A stretch of 15,689 nt of DNA from an uncultured Oscillospiraceae bacterium. GTDB lineage: Bacteria > Bacillota_A > Clostridia > Oscillospirales > Oscillospiraceae. Shown one piece after another: positions 10,052-15,689 of the stretch. Location: the NCBI GenBank assembly GCA_947631215.1, contig CANRKN010000042.1, positions 1 to 15,689 on the forward strand. Direction: 5' to 3'. The notes under the pieces are model-generated. The model did not search any database, was not told the origin of the DNA, and saw nothing but the letters and a program-made list of their open reading frames with translations. Within the stretch, counting starts at the first letter, position 1. Each line of letters begins with the position of its first letter. Position numbers and translations under genes: made by a program.

Positions 10052-10060
10052 GTGAGAAAG

Positions 10061-10080
10061 GGCAGGCGCTTCGGCCTGTC
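10061..10080 (+). other. Second leader hairpin upstream of the binding-protein gene
   Basis: GGCAGGC and GCCTGTC form a 7-bp stem (one G-U pair) around GCTTCG, followed by the U-rich TTATCTTAT and then by the Shine-Dalgarno AAAGGAG at 10101. It may be a second weak terminator or a 5' stabilising stem for a highly expressed mRNA. Confidence 0.5.
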
Positions 10081-10117
10081 TTATCTTATAAAAAATTCTT
10101 AAAGGAGATCAACGAAC

Positions 10118-11392
10118 ATGAAGAAGATCATGGCAATGCTTCTCGTGCTGGTCATGGTGTTCGCTCTGGGCACCACCGCCTTTGCCGACGGTGAAAAGAC
10201 CGAGCTGAACGTCATCATCTCCCAGTACGGCAACAACACCCAGGAGTGGTGGGACGGCGTATTCGTCCCCGGCTTCGAGGAAGCCCACCCCGAGATCGAC
10301 CTGACGGTGGAGATCGTCTCCTGGAACGACCTGTACACCGTGGTCGCTAACCGCATCACCAATGACGACGCCCCCGACATCCTCAACATCGACACCTTCG
10401 CCGACTATGTGGCCGACGATCTGCTGATGCCCGCCGAGGACTACACCTCCGAGGACCTGAAGGCGAAGATCATCCCCAGCTTCTGGAACGCCAACGAGCT
10501 GGACGGCACCGTGTGGGCCCTGCCCATCCTGGCCTCCGTCCGTTCCCTGTTCTACAACAAGGACATCCTTGAGGCTGCCGGCGTCGAGCCCCCCACTACC
10601 TGGGACGAGGTGAAGACCGCCTGCGAGGCCATCAAGGCCTATGACCCCGACATCATCCCCTGGAGCCTTGACGTGTCCTCCGACGAGGGCCAGGCTGCCT
10701 TCGGTTACTACACCTGGAACAACGGCGGCGGCTTCGTTGACGCCGACGGCAACTGGGCTCTGAACAGCGAAGCCAACGTGGAAGCCCTCAACTTCATCAA
10801 GGAGATGGTGGACGCCGGCTACTGCTATCCCGATCCCATGAACGCCACCCGTTATCCCCAGCAGGACGCCTTCAACGCCGGGTCCCTGGCGATGATGATC
10901 GGCCCCTGCAACATGATCAGCGCCACCTCTGAGGTCAACTACGGCGTCGCCCCCATGCCCACCAACGGCGGCAACAGCCCCGTGGCCTTCGGCGTGTGCG
11001 ACCGTCTGATGGCCTTCAAGGACGACGACGCTCCCGATCAGGATGCCCGCACCGCCGCCATCAGCGCCTTCTTCGATTACTTCTACGATCAGGAAGTGTA
11101 CTCCGAGTACATGGTGTATGAGGGCTTCCTGCCTGTCACCAGCGACTCCTCCGCGTACCTGCCTGAGAACGCCGAGAACTTCAACAAGTGCGAGGCCAAC
11201 GGCGGCACGCCCGGTGAGAACGACTACTTCGCCACCTGGTGCGGCATGCTGGCCGACTGCGACTTCTATCCTGCCTCCCGCGCCGAGTGGATCGACGTGA
11301 AGCAGGGCGTCATCGACGCCGAGCAGCAGGTCCTGGAAGGCGCCGACGCCCAGGAGGTCCTGGATGCCCTCCAGAGCGACATCGCCGGCTGA
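10118..11392 (+). CDS. ABC sugar transporter, extracellular solute-binding protein
   Basis: Captures a carbohydrate outside the cell for the two permeases encoded next (CUT1 family, SBP_bac_1 fold). The 424 residues start with a Sec signal peptide (MKK, hydrophobic core at 4-18, cleavage predicted after AFA at 21-23). No lipobox cysteine follows, unlike most Gram-positive binding proteins. Body features: NVIISQYGNNTQEWWDGVFV, PDILNIDTFADYV, GTVWALPILASVRSLFYNKD, AAGVEPPTTWDEV and aromatic residues typical of sugar pockets. It is very acidic (about 18 Lys/Arg against several times as many Asp/Glu). AAAGGAG lies 10 nt before the ATG. Codons are strikingly selective (all six Arg are CGC/CGT, no CCG), pointing to high expression. 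The substrate is not readable; nahK next door suggests an amino sugar or a glycan containing one. Confidence 0.92.
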   Translation: MKKIMAMLLVLVMVFALGTTAFADGEKTELNVIISQYGNNTQEWWDGVFVPGFEEAHPEIDLTVEIVSWNDLYTVVANRITNDDAPDILNIDTFADYVADDLLMPAEDYTSEDLKAKIIPSFWNANELDGTVWALPILASVRSLFYNKDILEAAGVEPPTTWDEVKTACEAIKAYDPDIIPWSLDVSSDEGQAAFGYYTWNNGGGFVDADGNWALNSEANVEALNFIKEMVDAGYCYPDPMNATRYPQQDAFNAGSLAMMIGPCNMISATSEVNYGVAPMPTNGGNSPVAFGVCDRLMAFKDDDAPDQDARTAAISAFFDYFYDQEVYSEYMVYEGFLPVTSDSSAYLPENAENFNKCEANGGTPGENDYFATWCGMLADCDFYPASRAEWIDVKQGVIDAEQQVLEGADAQEVLDALQSDIAG

Positions 11393-11428
11393 AAAACATA
11401 AGCGCGCGACCCTGTAAAGCAGTTTTTC

Positions 11429-11458
11429 GGGGGCCGGACAAAGGTCCGGCCCCCCTTT
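11429..11458 (+). other. Strong hairpin between binding-protein and permease genes
   Basis: A perfect 11-bp stem (GGGGGCCGGAC and GTCCGGCCCCC, 4-nt loop AAAG) followed by CTTT lies 36 nt after the stop. The T run is short, so it is probably a partial terminator and mRNA 3'-end stabiliser that keeps binding protein in excess over the membrane subunits. Confidence 0.65.
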
Positions 11459-11498
11459 CCAATAGCCATATCCCTCATAGCGGAAAAGGGGGCAGAAA

Positions 11499-12389
11499 AT
11501 GAAAAAGCGGACCCTGAAAAAGGTGGAGCCCTACCTGTGGATGACGCCCAGCATCATATTGATGCTCAGCATGATCGCCGTGCCGGTGATCACCGTGTTC
11601 CGGCTGTCTGTGTCGGACATCAGCCGCTCCGGCGTGGTCAAGGGCTTTGCCGGCCTGGAGAACTTCCAGGCCATCTTCTCCTCGTCCAAGTTCTGGCACA
11701 CCCTCCAGAACACCCTCGTGTGGACGGTGGTGGTGGTGGGCATGTCCACGATTTTGGGCTTCATCATCGCCATGGTGCTCAATCAGAAATTTGCAGGCCG
11801 GAAGATCGTCCGGGCCATCGTGGTCTTTCCCTGGGCGACCAGCCTGATCATCCAGTCCATCGTCTGGAAATATATCATCACCGCCGACTTCGGCTCCCTG
11901 AACCTGATCCTGCGGAAGATTGGCATCATCAGCAAGAACATCAACTGGACGCCCAACGCCACGGCCTACTTCGCTTGGGAGTGCTGGATCGGCATATTCG
12001 TCACCGTCCCCTTCGTCACGTTCTGTGTCCTCTCGGGCCTGCAGAGCATCGACGACACTTATTATGAGGCGGCGGAGATAGACGGGGCGGGCTTCTGGAA
12101 GAAGCTGACGAAGATCACCCTGCCGCTCTTAAAGCCCAGCTTAACGGTGAGTACGGTGCTGAACATCATCTACGTGTTCAACTCCTTCCCCATCATCTGG
12201 ACCATCACCAAGGGCGACCCGGCGGACAAGACCCATACTTTGGCCACATACCTATATAAATTGGCGTTCACCAACGGGCGCATGGGCCAGGCGGCCGCCG
12301 TGTCCGTGGTGGGCTTCGTGATACTGTGTATATGCGCGGGCGTGTACATGGTGCTGAGCCTCAAGGCGGAAAAGGAGGATCAGCTATGA
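11499..12389 (+). CDS. ABC sugar transporter permease, MalF/UgpA-like
   Basis: Integral membrane subunit of the CUT1 importer. The 296 residues contain about six hydrophobic segments (near 12-35, 70-94, 104-127, 155-180, 212-236, 265-287). The cytoplasmic EAA loop that contacts the ATPase is clear: YYEAAEIDGAGFWKKLTKIT at 188-207, ending LPLLKPS. A basic N-terminus (MKKRTLKK) fits an inside start. The ribosome site is an AAAAGGGGG run about 6 nt before the ATG. The gene ends in an ATGA overlap with the second permease. No ATPase gene accompanies the operon, so a shared MsmX-type ATPase encoded elsewhere is expected. Confidence 0.94.
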   Translation: MKKRTLKKVEPYLWMTPSIILMLSMIAVPVITVFRLSVSDISRSGVVKGFAGLENFQAIFSSSKFWHTLQNTLVWTVVVVGMSTILGFIIAMVLNQKFAGRKIVRAIVVFPWATSLIIQSIVWKYIITADFGSLNLILRKIGIISKNINWTPNATAYFAWECWIGIFVTVPFVTFCVLSGLQSIDDTYYEAAEIDGAGFWKKLTKITLPLLKPSLTVSTVLNIIYVFNSFPIIWTITKGDPADKTHTLATYLYKLAFTNGRMGQAAAVSVVGFVILCICAGVYMVLSLKAEKEDQL

Positions 12390-13228
12390 TGAGCCACAGA
12401 AAGAAAAATCCCTGGACGAGGGTGCTGCTGTACCTGTTCGTATTCGTGCTGTGCATCGTCATCCTCTACCCCTATTTCGTCATGTTCACCACCGCCGCCA
12501 AGACCCGTGAGGAGATGTACGCCCTGGATATGACCATCCTCCCCAAGGAGTGGAAGTGGTCCAACTTCGTGGACGTGTGGAGCCAGGCGCCTATCCTGCG
12601 GTATTTCTTAAACTCCGTCATCGTGGCGGGCGGCGCCACCTGCATCGCCATCCTATGCGGCATCCCGGCGGCCTACGCCATGAGCCGCATGCGCTTCAAG
12701 GGCAAGGGCATATTCCTGGGCGCGGTCATCATGAGCCAGATGTTCGCCCCGGTGGTGCTGCTGATGGGCATCTACCGGCTGATGCTGGACCTGAAGCTGA
12801 CCAATAACCTGCTGGGATTGATACTATTGAACGCCGCCTTCAATCAGGCCTTCGCCATATGGCTGCTCAGGGGCACGTTTCTGTCCATCTCCCCGGAGAT
12901 GGAGCAGGCGGCCAAGATAGACGGCTGCAATACCATGGGCTCCCTGGTGCGGGTGCTGCTGCCCATGGCCGCGCCGGGCATCGTGACCACGCTTATCTTC
13001 GTGTTCATCAACGCCTGGAACGAGTACACCATGGCCCTGACCCTCATCAGCACCGACGCGTTCAAGCCCATCACCGTGGGCATCAACGTGTTCAACGGCT
13101 TCAACATGATCCAGTGGCAGTACATGTTCGCCACCAGCATCTTTGCCACCATCCCGGTGATCATCCTGTTCCTGTGCATCGAAAAACACCTGGCCTCCGG
13201 CCTCACCGCCGGCGGCGTCAAGGGATGA
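12386..13228 (+). CDS. ABC sugar transporter permease, MalG-like
   Basis: Second membrane subunit of the importer. The 280 residues have about six hydrophobic segments and a MalG-type EAA loop EMEQAAKIDGCNTMGSLVRV at 171-190, ending LLPMAAPG. FINAWNEYTMAL and the typical C-terminal GLTAGGVKG also fit. I chose the ATG at 12386 (the next codon is also ATG) because AAAGGAGGA lies 6 nt upstream and it forms the ATGA overlap with the preceding permease. The frame is open from 12326, but that extension lies inside the upstream gene and has no ribosome site. An intrinsic terminator follows within 15 nt, closing the operon. Confidence 0.94.
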   Translation: MMSHRKKNPWTRVLLYLFVFVLCIVILYPYFVMFTTAAKTREEMYALDMTILPKEWKWSNFVDVWSQAPILRYFLNSVIVAGGATCIAILCGIPAAYAMSRMRFKGKGIFLGAVIMSQMFAPVVLLMGIYRLMLDLKLTNNLLGLILLNAAFNQAFAIWLLRGTFLSISPEMEQAAKIDGCNTMGSLVRVLLPMAAPGIVTTLIFVFINAWNEYTMALTLISTDAFKPITVGINVFNGFNMIQWQYMFATSIFATIPVIILFLCIEKHLASGLTAGGVKG

Positions 13229-13242
13229 GACCGAATAAACAA

Positions 13243-13280
13243 AATAAGGCCCCCGGAGCCAACGGTCCCGGGGGCTTATT
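13243..13280 (+). terminator. Intrinsic terminator of the transporter operon
   Basis: AATAAG and CCCCCGG pair with CCGGGGG and CTTATT, with a single bulged G, around an 11-nt loop. The stem ends in CTTATT on either strand. It begins 14 nt after the permease stop. Confidence 0.8.
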
Positions 13281-13314
13281 GCATGAGAATGATCCAAACG
13301 GAGAATAATTCGGC

Positions 13315-13343
13315 TTGACTATTTTTCCTTGCGGCGTTAAGGT
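13315..13343 (+). promoter_or_regulatory. Possible promoter of the macro-domain gene
   Basis: TTGACT (13315-13320) is a good -35 box, but 17 bp downstream there is only TAAGGT as -10 (three of six consensus bases). It is the only candidate between the upstream terminator and the gene, whose start is at 13375. Confidence 0.35.
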
Positions 13344-13374
13344 GGAATAGAACCGGAATGAGGAGGGGATACCG

Positions 13375-14499
13375 ATGCCGCTGGAGCTGGTCAGAAATGA
13401 CATCACGAAGATGAAGGTGGACGCCATCGTGAACGCCGCCAAGCCCTCGCTGCTGGGCGGGGGCGGCGTGGACGGCGCCATCCACCGGGCCGCCGGGCCG
13501 GGGCTCTTGGAAGAGTGCCGGACGCTGGGCGGCTGCGAGCGGGGCCAGGCAAAGATCACCCGCGGCTACCGCCTGCCCTGTAAGTATGTCATCCACACGG
13601 CGGGGCCCATCTATGAGGACGGGAAGCATGGGGAGGAGCAGGTGCTGGCCTCCTGCTACCGCTCCGCGCTGGCGCTGGCCAGGGAATACGGCTGCGAGAC
13701 GGTGGCCTTCCCGCTGATCTCCGCCGGGGTGTACGGCTACCCCAAGGACCAGGCCCTGCGGGTGGCGGTGAATGTGCTGAGCGAGGCCATGTTCGAGACG
13801 GACATGACCGCCTATATCGTCGTGTACGGCCATGACTCCGTGGAGACCGGCCGGAAGCTGTTCGCGGACGTGGCGGAGTACATAGACGACAACTATGTGG
13901 AGACCCATTCTGCCTTCCGTGACCGGTGGGGGATAAGGCGGCTCCTCAACCGGCCCAAAGGCGAAGGGAACGAATCGCCGTCCGAGAACATATTCCCCGG
14001 GGACACGTATAGGGCAGGGGAAAGCCAGAGATTCGACGCACAGTATTTTATTGACGAAGAGCCGACCCGGCAGCTCGCTTCTGCCCAGAAGAGAGATCGT
14101 GCATTCGGGGGCGTGGCGGCCGCCGCGCCCAGGAGCCTGGACGACGCGCTCAGGCAGATAGACGAGAGCTTTACCCAGATGCTCCTGCGGAAGATCGACG
14201 AGAAGGGCATGACTGACGCGGAGTGCTACAAGAAGGCGAACATCGACCGAAAGCTGTTCTCCAAGATACGCAGCGACGTCCACTACAAGCCCAGAAAGTC
14301 CACAGTCCTGGCCTTTGCCATCGCGCTGGAGCTGCCGCTTTCCGAGACCCGGGACATGCTGGCCAAGGCGGGCTACGCTCTGTCCCACAGCAACAAGTTT
14401 GACATCATCGTGGAGTATTATATCCAAAAAGGAAACTATAACGTCTTTGAGATCAACGAGGCGCTGTTCTCCTTTGACCAGAGCCTGCTGGGAGCGTGA
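13375..14499 (+). CDS. Macro-domain protein with C-terminal XRE-like helix-turn-helix
   Basis: A 374-residue cytoplasmic protein of unknown role. Residues 1-175 form a macro domain of the MacroD/YmdB type, which binds ADP-ribose and often hydrolyses ADP-ribosyl or O-acetyl-ADP-ribose bonds: [43 protein letters not shown] and [15 protein letters not shown]. The position of the second Asn of the usual NAAN motif, catalytic in MacroD2 and YmdB, is Lys23 here, while D33 and H37 are kept. Residues about 176-255 look like a low-complexity linker. Residues about 256-374 hold a helical region resembling an XRE-type helix-turn-helix ([20 protein letters not shown], then [20 protein letters not shown]) and a helical tail. 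GAGGAGGGG precedes the ATG. It is paired with the vWA gene downstream. Whether it is an enzyme, a reader or a regulator is open. Confidence 0.85.
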   Translation: MPLELVRNDITKMKVDAIVNAAKPSLLGGGGVDGAIHRAAGPGLLEECRTLGGCERGQAKITRGYRLPCKYVIHTAGPIYEDGKHGEEQVLASCYRSALALAREYGCETVAFPLISAGVYGYPKDQALRVAVNVLSEAMFETDMTAYIVVYGHDSVETGRKLFADVAEYIDDNYVETHSAFRDRWGIRRLLNRPKGEGNESPSENIFPGDTYRAGESQRFDAQYFIDEEPTRQLASAQKRDRAFGGVAAAAPRSLDDALRQIDESFTQMLLRKIDEKGMTDAECYKKANIDRKLFSKIRSDVHYKPRKSTVLAFAIALELPLSETRDMLAKAGYALSHSNKFDIIVEYYIQKGNYNVFEINEALFSFDQSLLGA

Positions 14500-14503
14500 T
14501 TTT

Positions 14504-14520
14504 GTCGCCCGGCAGGCGAC
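14504..14520 (+). other. Small hairpin after the macro-domain gene
   Basis: GTCGCC and GGCGAC form a 6-bp stem with a 5-nt loop, 4 nt after the macro gene stop. No T run follows, so I do not call it a terminator. Confidence 0.35.
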
Positions 14521-14532
14521 CAAACCGAATCC

Positions 14533-14578
14533 AAAACCTCCTATACTGTGACCATCAAAACACAGTACAGGAGGTTTT
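14533..14578 (+). promoter_or_regulatory. Long inverted repeat that can sequester the vWA ribosome site
   Basis: AAAACCTCCTATACTGTG (14533-14550) and CACAGTACAGGAGGTTTT (14561-14578) are complementary at 17 of 18 positions around a 10-nt loop. The right arm contains the Shine-Dalgarno AGGAGG (14569-14574) of the vWA gene; the left arm contains its exact complement CCTCCT and a TATACT that could serve as a -10 box. Folded RNA would hide the ribosome site, and the final TTTT also gives it a terminator look. As DNA it could be an operator. Confidence 0.8.
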
Positions 14579-14582
14579 CATC

Positions 14583-15230
14583 ATGAAGAACAACATCACG
14601 GAGCTGGTATTCATCCTGGACCGGAGCGGGTCCATGAGCGGCCTGGAAAAGGACACCATCGGCGGGTTCAACTCCATGCTGGAAAAGCAGAAGAAGGAGC
14701 AGGGCCAGGCGTATGTGACCACGTACCTCTTCGACAATACCGCGGAGATGGTCCACGACCGGGTGCCGGTGAAGGATGTGCCGGCTATGACGGAGGAGAC
14801 CTACTTCGTCCGGGGCTGCACAGCGCTGCTGGACACCGTCGGCGGGGCCATCGACCACATCAAGGACATCCACCGCTACGCCCGGCCCGAGGACGTGCCG
14901 GAGCACACCCTGTTCGTCATCACCACCGACGGCATGGAGAACGCAAGCCACCACTACTCCGCCGATAAGGTCAAGGCCATGATCGAACACGAGAAGGCGA
15001 AGTACGGCTGGGAGTTTCTGTTCCTGGGAGCCAACATCGACGCGGTGGAAACAGCGGGACGCATGGGCATCGGCGCCGACAGGGCGGCGAGCTTTCACAA
15101 TGACAGCCGGGGCATCGCCACCAACTACGACGCCGTGTCCGCGACGATCTCCGCTGTCCGCGCTGATGCGGAGATCACCGGGAGCTGGAAAAAGAGCATC
15201 GTGAAGGATTTTATCAGCAGGAAGAAGTAA
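14583..15230 (+). CDS. Small von Willebrand factor A domain protein (MIDAS intact)
   Basis: A 215-residue protein made almost wholly of one vWA domain, resembling the bacterial TerY/YegL type. The metal-ion-dependent adhesion site is complete: DRSGSMSG with D13, S15 and S17, T80 in GCTALLDT, and D116 in TTDGMEN. Other landmarks are TIGGFNSMLEKQKKE, TYLFDN and WEFLFLGANIDA. There is no signal peptide or membrane segment, so it is probably cytoplasmic and binds a partner protein through a metal. I chose the ATG at 14583 because AGGAGG lies 8 nt upstream; earlier in-frame starts lack one. It follows the macro-domain gene by 83 nt, and an inverted repeat covers its ribosome site. Proteins of this type occur in Ter-like stress systems; the role here is unknown. 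Confidence 0.88.
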   Translation: MKNNITELVFILDRSGSMSGLEKDTIGGFNSMLEKQKKEQGQAYVTTYLFDNTAEMVHDRVPVKDVPAMTEETYFVRGCTALLDTVGGAIDHIKDIHRYARPEDVPEHTLFVITTDGMENASHHYSADKVKAMIEHEKAKYGWEFLFLGANIDAVETAGRMGIGADRAASFHNDSRGIATNYDAVSATISAVRADAEITGSWKKSIVKDFISRKK

Positions 15231-15535
15231 TCCGCTCCAATGGGCTCCCGCGAAAGCCCAGCGCATTCCCCCGTATCCCGAAACGGGTTGGTAGCGAAAC
15301 AAAGCCGCAGCGAGGGCGCTTGCAACCGAGCCGGCGACTTGAGCGTGACCCGGTTCGGAAAAGGAAGAAGAGCCTTGACCGATGAGGGGCTTGGCTTGCC
15401 AGAACCTCGAATCTTCAAAGGACTCCCATGCGAGCCCAGCGTAGCGGGTCGCATGGGAAAAAGGAAGAACGGCTCTGGCCGATGATGTAGCCTCGCTTGC
15501 GAGGCTACAGAATCTCCAGAGCCGTTCTGACGTTG
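15231..15535. repeat. Non-coding region with two diverged ~100-bp structured repeats
   Basis: No credible gene lies here. Copy 1 (about 15326-15425) and copy 2 (about 15425-15528) share, in the same order and about 100 bp apart, a leading hairpin, a GGAAAA(A)GGAAG run (15357, 15456), CCGATGA (15379, 15479), an inner hairpin centred on GCTTG (15394, 15495), GAATCT (15409, 15510) and a closing outer stem. Copy 2 has perfect 13-bp outer arms and copy 1 a bulged version. Further small stems occur at 15241-15260 and 15277-15287. It may belong to a dispersed intergenic repeat family. Confidence 0.65.
15456..15528 (-). terminator. Terminator of the tRNA transcript
   Basis: On the minus strand, AGAACGGCTCTGG (15528-15516) pairs perfectly with CCAGAGCCGTTCT (15478-15466), enclosing a second 10-bp hairpin (15487-15508, GTAGCCTCGC arm). 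TTCCTTTTTCC follows. It starts 8 nt after tRNA-Lys. The other repeat copy gives a second, weaker structure with TTCCTTTTCC. Confidence 0.75.
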
Positions 15536-15608
15536 TGACCTAGCGGGGACTCGAACCCCGGACCCACTGCTTAAAAGGCAGTTGCTCTACCGCCTGAGCT
15601 ACTAAGTC
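15536..15608 (-). tRNA. tRNA-Lys (anticodon UUU)
   Basis: A full 73-nt cloverleaf reads on the minus strand: acceptor GACTTAG with CTAGGTC (one G-U pair), D stem GCTC/GAGC, anticodon stem ACTGC/GCAGT around CTTTTAA, T stem CGGGG/CCCCG around TTCGAGT, and discriminator A. The 3' CCA is not encoded (CAA follows). It lies 4 nt downstream of tRNA-Gln and is probably cotranscribed. Confidence 0.96.
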
Positions 15609-15612
15609 ATAC

Positions 15613-15686
15613 TGGCAGGGACGGCGGGATTCGAACCCACTATATCAGAGTCAAAGTCTGGTGTGTTACCTTTACACTACATCCCT
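15613..15686 (-). tRNA. tRNA-Gln (anticodon UUG)
   Basis: The cloverleaf reads on the minus strand: acceptor AGGGATG with CGTCCCT (one U-G pair), D stem GTGT/ACAC, anticodon loop CTTTGAC, T stem GTGGG/CCCGC around TTCGAAT, discriminator G, and an encoded CCA (15615-15613). The first anticodon-stem pair (C27-A43) is a mismatch; the other four pair. It touches the window edge, so its promoter or further tRNAs lie outside. Confidence 0.94.
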
Positions 15687-15689
15687 ATG

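Noticed and set aside
9946..10081. AGACAGGC (9946-9953) complementary to GCCTGTCT (10074-10081), a possible antiterminator pairing
   Set aside because: An 8-bp match over this distance is not rare, and it would be available only in read-through transcripts from upstream, not from the nearer candidate promoters.
9988..10194. Short open frame across the transporter leader into the binding-protein gene
   Set aside because: It would need a TTG start with no ribosome site, runs through the terminator stem and overlaps the real gene in another frame.
12326..12385. Earlier ATG for the second permease
   Set aside because: It lies inside the first permease gene without a ribosome site; 12386 has AAAGGAGGA and an ATGA overlap.
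15240..15485. 81-codon open frame after the vWA gene, and an antisense frame at 15125-15454
   Set aside because: They cross the hairpin repeats, lack ribosome sites and resemble nothing known; the region is better explained as structured non-coding repeats.

Overview
The window looks like a chromosomal segment of an anaerobic, GC-rich Firmicute, most likely a gut Clostridia member of the Oscillospiraceae type. The evidence is purine-rich Shine-Dalgarno sites before most genes, an oxygen-sensitive two-subunit fumarase, a CUT1 sugar transporter without its own ATPase, and a kinase resembling the N-acetylhexosamine 1-kinase of gut bifidobacteria. The placement is inferred from gene content and style only; no marker gene fixes the species.

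Left half (105-7726, minus strand): a housekeeping block reading pyrG, purB, purA, then nadE, the fumarase alpha and beta subunits, and malic enzyme. pyrG has a good sigma-A-type promoter (7802-7830). An intrinsic terminator (3334-3360) separates purA from nadE, but nadE to malic enzyme follow with almost no gaps and no visible promoter. The order makes metabolic sense. PurB releases fumarate, fumarase hydrates it to malate, and malic enzyme turns malate into pyruvate plus NAD(P)H, while NadE makes the NAD.

Middle (7727-13280, plus strand): a carbohydrate locus. A divergent intergenic region carries a near-consensus extended -10 promoter with an inverted repeat at the start site. Then come an N-acetylhexosamine 1-kinase homologue (nahK), a PocR-domain AraC-family regulator, a leader with two hairpins (the first an intrinsic terminator), an acidic secreted solute-binding protein, a strong hairpin, two MalF/MalG-like permeases and a terminator. 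No glycoside phosphorylase, galT, galE or ABC ATPase is present.

Right part (13375-15230, plus strand): a two-gene module of unknown role. A macro-domain protein with a C-terminal XRE-like helix-turn-helix region is followed by a small von Willebrand A protein with an intact MIDAS. Between them lies an 18-bp near-perfect inverted repeat whose right arm contains the vWA gene's Shine-Dalgarno site. This is the best candidate for an undescribed system.

Right edge (15231-15689): no credible protein gene. It holds two diverged copies of a roughly 100-bp structured repeat, terminator-like in the minus direction, then tRNA-Lys(UUU) and tRNA-Gln(UUG) on the minus strand, 4 nt apart. The tRNA cluster may continue beyond the window.
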